From: Salinicoccus halitifaciens
Lineage (GTDB): Bacteria > Bacillota > Bacilli > Staphylococcales > Salinicoccaceae
Assembly: GCF_021026095.1 (NCBI RefSeq)
Contig: NZ_JAJNCU010000002.1
Span: 310,001-374,000 of the forward strand
Length of the DNA: 64,000 bases
Reading direction: 5' to 3'
Shown here: positions 16,646-25,090 of the stretch, piece after piece
Layout of the letters: each line of letters opens with the position of its first letter
Numbering within the stretch: the stretch's first letter is position 1
The notes under the pieces: model-generated
Seen by the model: the letters and a program-made list of their open reading frames with translations, nothing else
What the model was told of the DNA's origin: nothing
Databases searched by the model: none
Translations under genes and position numbers: made by a program

Positions 16646-17551
16646 TCAATCATCGATCTTTTCCGCCATGAGGTATATCAGGTCTTTGGCAACCGAGGCC
16701 CCTGCAAGGGCAGTCACCTGGGCGGTGTCGTAGCTTGGTGAAACTTCCACGAGATCGGCGGCCACCACGTTGAGTCCTTTAAGGTTGCTCAAGAACAGGC
16801 GCATCTCCTGGGTGGAAGGGCCGCCCGGCACCGGCGTGCCCGTGCCCGGTGCGAATGCCGGATCCAGCGAGTCGACGTCAAAAGAGAGGTAGACGGGGTT
16901 GTCCCCGATGATCGACTTCACTTTCTCGGCGAGTGCCTTTGGACCTTCGGACATCGCTTCATTTGCATAGATGATGTTGTAATTAAATTCGTTCGGCATC
17001 TCCGTACGAATATAAGCCTGTACCGACTTTTCGGCATCGATCGCACCTTCTTCAGCGAGGTCATGGGCGAAGGAGGCATGCGAAATTTTGACGCCTTCAC
17101 TTGCGATTGAATCCTGGTGGCTGTCGATATGGAGGAGGGACAACTTTCCATACTTTTCTTTTGCCGCACGCACCATGCCGTAGGGGATCGTATGATCGCC
17201 GCCGATGGTCAAAAGTTTTGATCCTGATCCGAAAATCTTCCCGGCATGCCGGTATGTCTCCTCGATCATCTGACTGGTCTGCTCAATGCCGATGTCGTAA
17301 CCGACATCGCCGTAATCCGCCATATCCAGTTTTTCTTTCACGTCATAACGCCAAGGATAGTGGGTCTTCATATCGTGGATGGATATTTCACGCACCGACC
17401 TCGGTCCGAAGCGTGCCCCGGGCCTGTTCGTCACACCCACATCGAAGGGCACCCCCATGATGGTGATATCCTTGCCTTCAACATCCCTCGTTTCCGGAAG
17501 CCCCCAGAACGTCGGGTTGCCTGCGTAAACCAGCATGTCCTTGCTGCTCAC
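16646..17551 (-). CDS. Ureohydrolase (agmatinase/guanidine-type) paralog 2
   Basis: A 301-residue ureohydrolase with all expected Mn ligands: GGDHT, HIDSHQDS (D-x-H-x-D) and FDVDSLDPAFAPGTGTPVPGG. It is very similar to the next gene, including MLVYAGNPTFWGLPETRDVE at the N-terminus and the leader AAGGAGTGATTGA before a GTG start. The fold resembles agmatinase and guanidinobutyrase families; no transporter or decarboxylase adjoins it to fix the substrate. This is presumably the catalytically standard copy of the tandem pair. Confidence 0.88.
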   Translation of the reverse strand: MSSKDMLVYAGNPTFWGLPETRDVEGKDITIMGVPFDVGVTNRPGARFGPRSVREISIHDMKTHYPWRYDVKEKLDMADYGDVGYDIGIEQTSQMIEETYRHAGKIFGSGSKLLTIGGDHTIPYGMVRAAKEKYGKLSLLHIDSHQDSIASEGVKISHASFAHDLAEEGAIDAEKSVQAYIRTEMPNEFNYNIIYANEAMSEGPKALAEKVKSIIGDNPVYLSFDVDSLDPAFAPGTGTPVPGGPSTQEMRLFLSNLKGLNVVAADLVEVSPSYDTAQVTALAGASVAKDLIYLMAEKIDD

Positions 17552-17644
17552 TCAATCACTCCTTATACATGTTTTCGCCATTCGTCTACCCGCGTCCCGG
17601 AAAAATAAAACTGCATGATGTCCTTGAAGCGGGCAGGGGATTTC

Positions 17645-17692
17645 AATAAAAATCCGCACGATACCTTCAACCTGGAAGATGCCGTGCGGACA
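17645..17692 (-). terminator. Hairpin terminator of the SDR gene
   Basis: TCCGCACGGCATCTTC pairs with GAAGGTATCGTGCGGA on the minus strand, followed by TTTTTATTG. Confidence 0.8.
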
Positions 17693-17706
17693 TGAATTTC
17701 ATTATT

Positions 17707-18333
17707 TTATTTGAACAGATCTTCGACCGGCGTGTCACCTTCGAGCAGGGTGTACACTTTATTCTCGGCCTTATCGGCATCGACCGCCTGCACGATGACA
17801 GAGGCGACATCTTCACGCTGGACATTGCCAAATTCCTGATTCTCTTCGGACAGGCTCACTTTACCCGTGCCAGCCCCGTTTTCAAGCATGCCCGGACGGA
17901 TGATCGTATAATCGAGCCCGGAAGCTTTCAGGTGCTCATCGGCGCGGTGCTTCGCATATAAATAATGCTTGATATCGTCGTATTCCTTAGGCGCCTCAGC
18001 CCCCATGGAGCTGACGATGATGAAGTGCTTGACTCCGGCATCCTTGGCATTCTCCATGCTTTCGATGGCGCCTTCCTGGTCGATGATGATTGTCATATCG
18101 GCACCGGTGTCACCCCCGGAACCTGCTGCGAACACGACCGTATCCACACCTTCAAATGCATGTGAAAAGTCTTCCTGGAGATCACCGAGCACCGTCTCGA
18201 TGCCCTTTTCCTTGAATTTTTCCGCCTGTTCTTCCTTGCGCACCATGGCGACCGGGTCATGGCCCTTGTCCTTCAGCTTTTCAACGACCTGATGGCCGAT
18301 CTGTCCATTTGCGCCTACTACAAGTACTTTCAT
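17707..18333 (-). CDS. Atypical SDR (NAD(P)-binding, NmrA/YwnB-like) protein
   Basis: A 208-residue Rossmann-fold protein. The N-terminal MKVLVVGANGQIGHQVVEKL holds the GxxGxxG dinucleotide motif; VVFAAGSGGDTGAD, HFIIVSSMGA and DYTIIRPGMLENGAGTGKV follow the usual order of SDR_a5-type oxidoreductases or NADPH sensors. Substrate unknown. AAGGAGGG ribosome site. A GTTTAA ... GGGTAT pair upstream resembles a sigma-B promoter with a slightly long spacer, which would fit a stress protein. Confidence 0.88.
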   Translation of the reverse strand: MKVLVVGANGQIGHQVVEKLKDKGHDPVAMVRKEEQAEKFKEKGIETVLGDLQEDFSHAFEGVDTVVFAAGSGGDTGADMTIIIDQEGAIESMENAKDAGVKHFIIVSSMGAEAPKEYDDIKHYLYAKHRADEHLKASGLDYTIIRPGMLENGAGTGKVSLSEENQEFGNVQREDVASVIVQAVDADKAENKVYTLLEGDTPVEDLFK

Positions 18334-18367
18334 AAATAAAATACCCTCCTTGATTGATCAATGGTCT

Positions 18368-18395
18368 ATACCCTGAAGGGGTGGGGGTGTTAAAC
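18368..18395 (-). promoter_or_regulatory. Candidate sigma-B promoter of the SDR gene
   Basis: On the minus strand GTTTAA (18395-18390) and GGGTAT (18373-18368) are exact consensus hexamers, but the spacer is 16 bp, one more than usual. Confidence 0.45.
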
Positions 18396-18443
18396 ATCGG
18401 ATATTTCAATGCACCGTTCCGGAAGCCATCACGACATTGCCGA

Positions 18444-18472
18444 TTGATATTTTTCCTGGAATGTATTATATT
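18444..18472 (+). promoter_or_regulatory. Sigma-A promoter of the GAF membrane protein gene
   Basis: TTGATA, 17 bp, TATATT. The expected transcription start falls at the LexA box that follows directly. Confidence 0.55.
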
Positions 18473-18477
18473 TAATA

Positions 18478-18491
18478 CGAACATATGTTCT
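18478..18491. promoter_or_regulatory. LexA (SOS) box
   Basis: CGAACATATGTTCT matches the Gram-positive LexA consensus CGAACRNRYGTTYC at all but the last base and is a perfect 12-bp palindrome in its core. It lies just after the -10 element and 25 bp before the start codon, where bound LexA would block transcription. Confidence 0.75.
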
Positions 18492-18516
18492 TTTTTGGAT
18501 GGGCGGGGGGTTTATC

Positions 18517-19464
18517 ATGTCGGCAAAACATTTTTTCAGTTATGTGATCAGTCTTATTTTCGTTGTGACAGCCTTGATCCTCTTCAGCGCGGGCACCGCG
18601 AGGCTGCTGGAGCAGACAGGCATCGGGATCAGCTACATCACCATCATCACCGCCGTCTGCGCCGCCACCGGGTTTTACACGCTGATTGTGGAATCGGCCC
18701 GGGGTTTCAGGTCTTCGGCGGAGAAGATATCGCTCTTCGGGCTCAGGTTCAACAACCCGGTGTATGATCCCGTGTTCGAAGATGTGCCGCAGGAGGAAAT
18801 CAAAAACATCAGGTCGGACAATAAAGAGCTCCAAAACGAGCTTGCACAACTCAAGGCCTTCACAGAGACGCTGCTGCATGAACTGGAGATGAAGGATGCA
18901 GAGCTTGAGGACATACAGTATGTCAGTGAAACATATATCAGACACCATAATAACAGCAGCCGGCTCATCCGCACCCTGATGGGGCTGATGGCGGATGGGA
19001 GGCCGGGCTGGGTCAGGGAGTTTTATGACAATGTACTGGATGAGTCGATCACCGTCCTGCACAAGGATCGTGCCGATAAATCCTCGACATTGTTCATGGC
19101 GGATGACGGCAAACTGAAGATGGCCGCATACCACAGGGTGAACCTGATTTCGGTGGATACAAGGGAATTCAGTCCGGGTGAAGGGTTCGCCGGGAGGATA
19201 TGGGAGACCGGCGAGGTGGAGCTGGTCAACAACATCAATGAAAGCGGCTATTTTGAAGGGGATTTTTCACCGATCCACAATTACGGCTCGGTGATCGGTC
19301 TGCCGGTCAAGATCAACCAAGCGACCGTCGGAGTGTTATGCATCCAAAGTGAGGGCATCGACGGCTTTATCGAGGAGGATGTCGATACGTTGAAATTTTA
19401 CGCTGACATTTGTGGCCTCGCATATTATTATGATAATATGAATGTAAAGATCGATGCGGGGTGA
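18517..19464 (+). CDS. Membrane-anchored GAF-domain protein, probably SOS-controlled
   Basis: A 315-residue protein: two membrane helices (about residues 6-28 and 38-58), a charged coiled coil (about 95-145, NKELQNELAQLKAFTETLLH), then a GAF domain (about 160-305) with FAGRIWETGEVELVNNI and GSVIGLPVKI. It has no kinase, cyclase or output domain, so it looks like a sensor or scaffold. Start ATG 18517 after GGGGGG; 18499 is possible. The promoter carries a LexA box. The next gene, a small basic protein, follows after 4 nt. I recognise no characterised homologue. Confidence 0.85.
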   Translation: MSAKHFFSYVISLIFVVTALILFSAGTARLLEQTGIGISYITIITAVCAATGFYTLIVESARGFRSSAEKISLFGLRFNNPVYDPVFEDVPQEEIKNIRSDNKELQNELAQLKAFTETLLHELEMKDAELEDIQYVSETYIRHHNNSSRLIRTLMGLMADGRPGWVREFYDNVLDESITVLHKDRADKSSTLFMADDGKLKMAAYHRVNLISVDTREFSPGEGFAGRIWETGEVELVNNINESGYFEGDFSPIHNYGSVIGLPVKINQATVGVLCIQSEGIDGFIEEDVDTLKFYADICGLAYYYDNMNVKIDAG

Positions 19465-19468
19465 CTGT

Positions 19469-19636
19469 ATGGTGAGTGCTTCATTCAAGAAATCCAGTAG
19501 TGATATCGGCAAGCGTCAGCGCGAGATGCTGAAGGCTTCCAAGGCACGTTCAAAAGCACTGTACAAAAAGGCGGAGGCACTCGGTTTCAAACGCAGGAAA
19601 GACTCCGATGACCGCAGCAGGAAAAAAGACACGTGA
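19469..19636 (+). CDS. Small very basic protein of unknown function
   Basis: A 55-residue hydrophilic protein, rich in Lys, Arg and Ser (KKSSSDIGKRQREMLKASKA, ending RSRKKDT), with no membrane span. GGGGTGA precedes ATG 19469 and overlaps the stop of the GAF gene, so translation is probably coupled. The charge suggests nucleic-acid or ribosome binding, but nothing identifies it. It shares the LexA-box promoter of the GAF gene. Confidence 0.65.
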   Translation: MVSASFKKSSSDIGKRQREMLKASKARSKALYKKAEALGFKRRKDSDDRSRKKDT

Positions 19637-19642
19637 ATACAT

Positions 19643-19676
19643 CAATCCCCATGCAGTGCGCTGCATGGGGATTTCT
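19643..19676. terminator. Hairpin terminator
   Basis: AATCCCCATGCAG pairs with CTGCATGGGGATT over a 3-nt loop; convergent genes on both sides. Confidence 0.8.
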
Positions 19677-19683
19677 TCATTCA

Positions 19684-20079
19684 TCACTGTGTTTCGAGAT
19701 TCCTTTTCGTATAAATCACTGCGGATATGAAGGCGGCGGAGATGAGTACGGTGATGAAGATCAGGATGAGATGGAATAAACTGATCCCCAGGAAATCAAG
19801 CGCCATAAGCAGCAGTCCCACCGCCATCGCTATGAACAGGGCGATAAAGCCGGTGATGACGCTCCGCCTTACGATTCTGTACTTATCCGTCTCATCATTT
19901 TTCCCGAAATTCGGGGCAAGGTAGGAAAAGCAGAAACTCATCACAGCGACGATGAGCAGACTGTAGAAAGTCATGAGCGGCAGGGGCACACCGTTGATGA
20001 GCAGGTTCCCAAGGTGGATGACGGGCAGTATCAGGAAAAATGCACCGTAGACGAGGAATGAAATTTTATTATCATTCAT
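19684..20079 (-). CDS. Four-helix membrane protein of unknown function
   Basis: A 131-residue protein with four membrane segments (about residues 7-25, 35-55, 71-92, 98-122) and a short charged loop FGKNDETDKYRIVRRS between helices 2 and 3. GAGGTGATCAA ribosome site. I do not recognise the family. It stands alone, convergent with the GAF/basic protein pair. Confidence 0.7.
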   Translation of the reverse strand: MNDNKISFLVYGAFFLILPVIHLGNLLINGVPLPLMTFYSLLIVAVMSFCFSYLAPNFGKNDETDKYRIVRRSVITGFIALFIAMAVGLLLMALDFLGISLFHLILIFITVLISAAFISAVIYTKRNLETQ

Positions 20080-20204
20080 TTGATCACCTCATTAATTAAT
20101 CACTGGTCACTTTAATGATATCATGCAAAATGCATATGATAAAAGGATGTGCACCCGGATTTCATGAGCGCTGCACGGGGTATACTTCAATTGAGGTGAT
20201 TTCA

Positions 20205-21056
20205 ATGAAGGAATATGAATCGGTATATATGGACGCAGGCGGTGTGAAGCTCCATATGAAAGTTGCAGGAGAGGCGGGGGAGCCGGTCATCCTGCTGCAC
20301 GGCTTCCCGGAATTCTGGTACGGCTGGCGGCATCAGATCGATGCGCTGGCGGACGCGGGTTTCAGGGTCATCATCCCCGACCAGCGCGGCTACAACAAAA
20401 GCGGCAAACCTGAAGGGGTGGAAAATTATCATATCGACAAGCTCCGTGACGACGTCATCGCCATCATGGACCATTTCGGTTTAGAGAAAGCGAACATCGC
20501 GGGCCATGACTGGGGCGGGGCGGTCGGCTGGCATCTTGCATCGACCCGGCCTGAGAGAGTGAAGAAGTTCATTGCCGTGAACATCCCGCATCCGGCGGTC
20601 ATGCCGGAGGCGATGAGGAAATACCCCAAACAGCTCTTCAAAAGCAGTTATATCGGCTTCTTCCAGCTGCCGAACCTGCCAGAAAAACTCCTCACCATGA
20701 ATGACCATCAGATGATGGTGCGGGCCCTGACCACCACCAGCAATAAAAACACGTTCAGCGAAGAAGAGCTGGAACAATACAGAAGTGCCTGGTCCGAGAA
20801 AGGCACGGTGACTGCGATGCTGAACTGGTACCGTGCCGCGCCGAAAAGCTTCCCGGACCTCAGTAAGGATGTGGAGGTGCCCGTGCAGATCATCTGGGGG
20901 ACGGGGGACCAGTTTTTATCAAAGGAACTGGCCGAAGAAAGTTTCAGGCTGCTCAAGGCAGGCGATATCCACTGGGTGGAGGATGTCACACACTGGGTGA
21001 TGCACGAACGGCCTGAAATCGTCAATAAACTCATGCTCAGATTTTTGAAAGCATAA
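20205..21056 (+). CDS. Alpha/beta hydrolase, epoxide-hydrolase type
   Basis: A 283-residue alpha/beta hydrolase. The oxyanion-hole motif is HGFPEFWYGWRHQ, typical of epoxide hydrolases and haloalkane dehalogenases; the nucleophile elbow is GHDWGG (Asp nucleophile) and the base is the His of DVTHWVMHERP. Asp in place of Ser argues against an esterase. It would open epoxides or remove halide from small organic molecules in the cytoplasm. ATG 20205 follows GAGGTGATTTCA. Single gene. Confidence 0.87.
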   Translation: MKEYESVYMDAGGVKLHMKVAGEAGEPVILLHGFPEFWYGWRHQIDALADAGFRVIIPDQRGYNKSGKPEGVENYHIDKLRDDVIAIMDHFGLEKANIAGHDWGGAVGWHLASTRPERVKKFIAVNIPHPAVMPEAMRKYPKQLFKSSYIGFFQLPNLPEKLLTMNDHQMMVRALTTTSNKNTFSEEELEQYRSAWSEKGTVTAMLNWYRAAPKSFPDLSKDVEVPVQIIWGTGDQFLSKELAEESFRLLKAGDIHWVEDVTHWVMHERPEIVNKLMLRFLKA

Positions 21057-21057
21057 A

Positions 21058-21113
21058 AAGATGCCACCGTGCAGATTGAGGTGCGGCCTCAAAATGTTGC
21101 GGTGGCATTTTTC
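21058..21113. terminator. Hairpin terminator
   Basis: ATGCCACCG pairs with CGGTGGCAT around an internal small stem (TTGAGGTGCGGCCTCAA), then TTTTT; convergent genes. Confidence 0.75.
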
Positions 21114-21114
21114 A

Positions 21115-21441
21115 TCAGAGTATTTTGTGGAACTTGAATTTGAACCCCATGAATACGAAGGAATACGGGTCGGGCGAGGCATTGACCTCTTCGGTTACAT
21201 CATAACTGGCATAATACAGGCTGTCGTCCACGGAATATAGAGTCGCTTTTTCATCGTTCCTGATGAGGAAGTATGAATTTTTCCTGACTCTCGCAGCCAG
21301 GGCCGATTTTGAAGTGAAAGGCATGTTCTCGAAGCTTTTGATCGAGAGCTTGGCAAAAGACGGGTCTTTCCTCGGTGCCAAAACGATCACTTCATCCTTT
21401 TCCCCGGCAAGCGCATAAATCTTCTTTTCCTGAGCGTTCAT
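21115..21441 (-). CDS. Conserved-looking small protein of unknown function
   Basis: A 108-residue soluble protein with mixed alpha/beta character and no signal or membrane span (NAQEKKIYALAGEKDEVIVL at the N-terminus, FMGFKFKFHKIL at the C-terminus). Clear ribosome site GGAGGT 5 nt before ATG. I do not recognise it. It is convergent with the epoxide hydrolase and lies downstream of the YfcC/M20 operon on the same strand but 80 bp away. Confidence 0.65.
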   Translation of the reverse strand: MNAQEKKIYALAGEKDEVIVLAPRKDPSFAKLSIKSFENMPFTSKSALAARVRKNSYFLIRNDEKATLYSVDDSLYYASYDVTEEVNASPDPYSFVFMGFKFKFHKIL

Positions 21442-21521
21442 GGCAGACCTCCACTCTTTGGCGTTCTTCTTCCAATATATACCCTTTATATGATTTTTAA
21501 ATACACGTTACACACAATCAT

Positions 21522-22928
21522 TTACAGGGGTCCGAGGTTGATGTACACGGCCACCGTCAAAAGTATGATTGATGCAAGCGACAGCAGCAGGAACAGCGGC
21601 AGGAACCACCTCGCCCATTTCAGCCACGGCACCGCAGCAACCGCAAGGCTTGCCATGAGCGGTCCGGATGTCGGGTAGATCGAATTCGACAGCCCGTCCC
21701 CGAACTGGAAGGCGAGCACGGTCACCTGCCTCGTGATGCCGATCATATCCGCAAGAGGGACCTGTATCGGCATCATGATCGCTGCCTGGCCGCTGCCTGA
21801 AGGTATGAAGAAGTTGAAGATCGAGTTGATGACGAACATCCCGATCGCAGTCAGCACCGGCGACAGTGCTTCCAGGGGTGTCGCAAGCGAGTTTACGAGC
21901 GTATCGAGTATGTTCGCATTCTCCATGATCACGAGCACTGCACGGGCGAGCCCGATGATCAGTGCACCATATACGAGCTTCTTACATCCTTCCAAAAAGG
22001 TGAGTGTCAGCGTGTTGTAGTTCATTCCGGCGATCACACCGGCCACAAGGCCGATGATGATGAAGAATGCCGCCATATGGTCGGTCGTCCACTGGAACTG
22101 GACCACCGCAAACACGAAGAATGCGAGCGCGGCGGCCGTCCAGCCGAGCACGAGCTTATGTCTTACGGTGAATGTATCATCGAGCTCAGGATCATCCGCT
22201 TCCGGTTCAAGGACGCCCATCAGGCTCCTTTCCGAGTCATCCATGATCTTTTTGCAGTAGCGCCATGTATACCATATCGATATGCTGACGAACAGGACGA
22301 ATGCGATGACCCTGAAAAGCATGCCCGAGAATAAAGGCACGTCGGCGATGTTATGGGCGATACCGACGGTGTAGGGGTTCAGGAACCCGGCGGTGAAGCC
22401 GATGAATGCCGCGTTGAACGTGATGGCGACCGCGACGATCGCATCGAGTCTCAATGCACGGGCAAGCATGACGCCGATTGCGACAAACGGTATGACGGAG
22501 TTGGCAAGCGCACCGACGGCACCGCCGAGTGCGAACAGGATGGTGATGACTGCGATCAGCAGGAACTCTTTGCCTCTCATGGTGGAAATCGTCGACAGCA
22601 TGCCGGCCCTGATGGCACCCGAGCGTTCAATGACTTCAAACATGCCGCCTGCAAACAGCACGAGGAAGATCAGGCCTGCGGAATCGACCATCCCTGCCTG
22701 TATCGCCAGGAACACATCCATGAATCCTGCAGGGTTCTGTGCGGCTTCGCTGAAGGATCCCGAAATGACGCGCTCCACACCGTCGACCTCTTCACGGTCG
22801 AACATGCCGGCGGGTACAAAATATGTTGCGGCAGTGACGAAGAGCAGGACGAGGAATACGATGACGTACGTATCCGGCATCTCCCATTTTTTCTTCGGCA
22901 TATGGTTTTTATTGGATGAATCAGTCAT
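21522..22928 (-). CDS. YfcC-family amino-acid/dicarboxylate-type transporter
   Basis: A 468-residue polytopic protein of the YfcC/DcuC class (about 12 helices; ALGGAVGALANSVIPFVAIG and FNFFIPSGSGQAAIMMPIQV are the two re-entrant-loop regions). Its first codons overlap the stop of the upstream M20 gene in ATGACTGA, so translation is coupled. The pairing with an amidohydrolase suggests uptake or release of an N-acylated amino acid or peptide-like substrate, or export of its product; this is inference. Confidence 0.87.
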   Translation of the reverse strand: MTDSSNKNHMPKKKWEMPDTYVIVFLVLLFVTAATYFVPAGMFDREEVDGVERVISGSFSEAAQNPAGFMDVFLAIQAGMVDSAGLIFLVLFAGGMFEVIERSGAIRAGMLSTISTMRGKEFLLIAVITILFALGGAVGALANSVIPFVAIGVMLARALRLDAIVAVAITFNAAFIGFTAGFLNPYTVGIAHNIADVPLFSGMLFRVIAFVLFVSISIWYTWRYCKKIMDDSERSLMGVLEPEADDPELDDTFTVRHKLVLGWTAAALAFFVFAVVQFQWTTDHMAAFFIIIGLVAGVIAGMNYNTLTLTFLEGCKKLVYGALIIGLARAVLVIMENANILDTLVNSLATPLEALSPVLTAIGMFVINSIFNFFIPSGSGQAAIMMPIQVPLADMIGITRQVTVLAFQFGDGLSNSIYPTSGPLMASLAVAAVPWLKWARWFLPLFLLLSLASIILLTVAVYINLGPL

Positions 22929-24138
22929 TGGCGACCTCCAGTCCGAGCAGGTGGTGGGACACTGCAGTCAAAAACACTTTTCCGATGTCGGCCATCGAAC
23001 GCTCGTCCGGATTGAATTTCGGGTGGTGCAGCGTATAGTTGGCCTCTGCATCAGACTTCTGTGCACCGACGAAAAAGAAGGTGCCGGGGAATTCCTTCAA
23101 ATAATCCGCAAAATCTTCAGCCGTGAGTGCCGGTGCCTTTTCACGCGTTGTCAGTTCAGGCACATGGGTATCCACGAGTGATTTCAAATTGCGGGTCTCG
23201 GGGATATGGTTGTAGACGGCATCATAGCCTTCCGCGAAGACGACTTCAGCGGTGACGCCGAACTGGTCTGCGGTCGTTTTTGAAATATGCTCAAGCGACT
23301 TTCGCATGATGCTTTTCGTCTCATCGTCGTAACATCTGGAAGTGCCTGCGATGTATGCCTTTGACGGGATGACGTTATGCGAATCACCGGATCTGATCGT
23401 ACCGACGGTGACGACGCCCGATTTCTGGGGATCGAGGTGCCTGCTCACGATATTCTGCAGGTTGCCGACGAGCTGGCAGGCGGCCACCAGCGTATCGTTC
23501 GAAGTGTGCGGCATGGCACCGTGGCCGCCGTCGCCGTGGAGGGTGATTTCAAAGTTGTCACCCGCACCCATGGCATAGCCTTCGGTGAATCCGATCTCGC
23601 CGGTCACGCCTTCGTCCCAGACATGCGCGCCGTATACGAAATCTACGTCCTTCAATAGGCCCGATGCGATGATTTCGGATGCACCGCCCGGCGGCTGCTC
23701 CTCTGCATGCTGATGTATAAAGATGACATTCCCCCTCAGCTGGTCCCTATACTGTACGAGCACGCGCTCGACCATCATCAGGGCGGTTGTATGTATATCG
23801 TGGCCGCATGCATGTGCGACGCCTTCGACCGTCGATTTATAAGGGACGTCCTTCTCATCATTCATCGGCAGCGCATCAAAGTCCGCACGCAGTGCCACGG
23901 TCGGCCCCGGGTGCGCACCCCTCAATATGCCGACGACACCGCTTGTGCCGACGTTTTCATGTGTTTCTATTTCAAGGGATCTCAAATGTTCAGCAATGAT
24001 GCGCGGTGTGCGCACTTCTTTGAAAGAGAGCTCCGGATGCATATGAAAATCCCTTCTGATTTCTATCATTTCAGGGTATATGGATTCGAGGCTGCCGAAC
24101 ATCTGACCCAGCACTTCTTTGGAAGCAGTTATTTCCAT
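22921..24138 (-). CDS. M20-family metallopeptidase / N-acyl amino acid amidohydrolase
   Basis: A 405-residue M20D-type hydrolase similar to hippurate and N-acetyl-amino-acid hydrolases. Metal and catalytic motifs: HMHPELSFKE, ACGHDIHT, HQHAEEQPPGGA, and a late LHHPKF; a dimerisation domain sits around 185-300 (DGGHGAMPHTSNDTL). It cleaves an amide bond to free an amino acid in the cytoplasm. Ribosome site GAAGGAGA. It is first in a two-gene operon with the YfcC transporter. Confidence 0.9.
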   Translation of the reverse strand: MEITASKEVLGQMFGSLESIYPEMIEIRRDFHMHPELSFKEVRTPRIIAEHLRSLEIETHENVGTSGVVGILRGAHPGPTVALRADFDALPMNDEKDVPYKSTVEGVAHACGHDIHTTALMMVERVLVQYRDQLRGNVIFIHQHAEEQPPGGASEIIASGLLKDVDFVYGAHVWDEGVTGEIGFTEGYAMGAGDNFEITLHGDGGHGAMPHTSNDTLVAACQLVGNLQNIVSRHLDPQKSGVVTVGTIRSGDSHNVIPSKAYIAGTSRCYDDETKSIMRKSLEHISKTTADQFGVTAEVVFAEGYDAVYNHIPETRNLKSLVDTHVPELTTREKAPALTAEDFADYLKEFPGTFFFVGAQKSDAEANYTLHHPKFNPDERSMADIGKVFLTAVSHHLLGLEVAND

Positions 24139-24303
24139 TATAAAATCTCCTTCAAAAATAAGATGATATTCATAATAATACAGTAAAATGCAAAAGTAAA
24201 CACAATTTCCGGTGCTGCGGAAATTTATTCATTTAGTAAAAACGGTTTCACGGATATTGGGTATAATGGTAGTATGAAAGTAACCTGTAAAAAGGCAGTG
24301 GAT

Positions 24304-24834
24304 ATGATGGACAAAAAGATGAGCATACGGGTTGTGAGGAAAACCGGCGTTTTCGGATTTTGGAAATCCGTGCATTTCAAGCTGGATGACAAGCGGTTCG
24401 CAGAAATCAGGAATGAAGAAGAGCTGACCATCGACCTGCATCGGGAAGGGGCGCTCTTCAGCATCAATTATAATGAAGTGTTCGATTTGAGCAATAAAGT
24501 CACCGTAAAGAACGGTGACGTCGTCCTGATCCGGCATACGTGGGTGAACTATATACTCTACGGCCTGCTGGTGTCGATACTGCTGCTGCCGGTCGTGTTC
24601 CCGATATATGACTATTTCGGCCTGTGGGCTTTATTCCCGATCGTCTTATCGGTCATCCTCACGGCCAAGTACTCGAACACCTTCAAAGTCGAAGTGCTCG
24701 AAAACATATTCGCGGCTGAAAGAAGCAGGCGGGCAATTGCACGTGAGCGTGAAGAAGCGGAAGAGGAGTACGGCGGCGTCATCAACTATGAAAGCGCGGG
24801 GCCGAAGCCGCCGCATGAGAGCGGAAAGACGTGA
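24304..24834 (+). CDS. Small two-helix membrane protein, paralog 1 of a local family
   Basis: A 176-residue protein: an N-terminal beta-rich domain (IRVVRKTGVFGFWKS, a negative EELTID turn, NKVTVKNGDVVLIRH), two membrane helices (about 85-105 and 108-125), and a charged tail. The pattern short sugar-like beta domain, GDVV motif, then two helices is shared with 25133-25549, 25546-25950 and 33019-33411. A TATAAT at 24262-24267 implies that transcription starts near 24274, so I choose ATG 24304 rather than 24274. Function unknown. Confidence 0.7.
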   Translation: MMDKKMSIRVVRKTGVFGFWKSVHFKLDDKRFAEIRNEEELTIDLHREGALFSINYNEVFDLSNKVTVKNGDVVLIRHTWVNYILYGLLVSILLLPVVFPIYDYFGLWALFPIVLSVILTAKYSNTFKVEVLENIFAAERSRRAIAREREEAEEEYGGVINYESAGPKPPHESGKT

Positions 24835-24840
24835 GTACAG

Positions 24841-25090
24841 CGTGTTTCCGGACAGGAGGGCGCGTGTGCGTGGATCCAGCCGGATTCTGGATGAAGTTCC
24901 GGACAGGGCGACCCGAGAGTCGTACGCCATCCGGGATTTGGGTGAGATTCCGGACGGAGTGACCTGCACGTCGTGCTCCGTCTGGAATCAGATTGGATAT
25001 CCTGACGGAGGAACAAGGGCGTGTGTTTCCATCCGGATTTTGAGTGAGAAACCAGACAGAACGACTTGCACGCCGAACTGCATCCGGTTG
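24841..25090. repeat. Array C: five 51-bp steps with an interrupted palindrome
   Basis: TTCCGGAC or a variant starts at 24846, 24897, 24948, 24999 and 25050, exactly 51 bp apart; CATCCGG-type left arms precede each. The copies are more diverged than in other arrays but share arm words with array B. No terminator precedes it, so it is probably transcribed between two paralogous genes. This fills the 298-bp gap. Confidence 0.72.
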
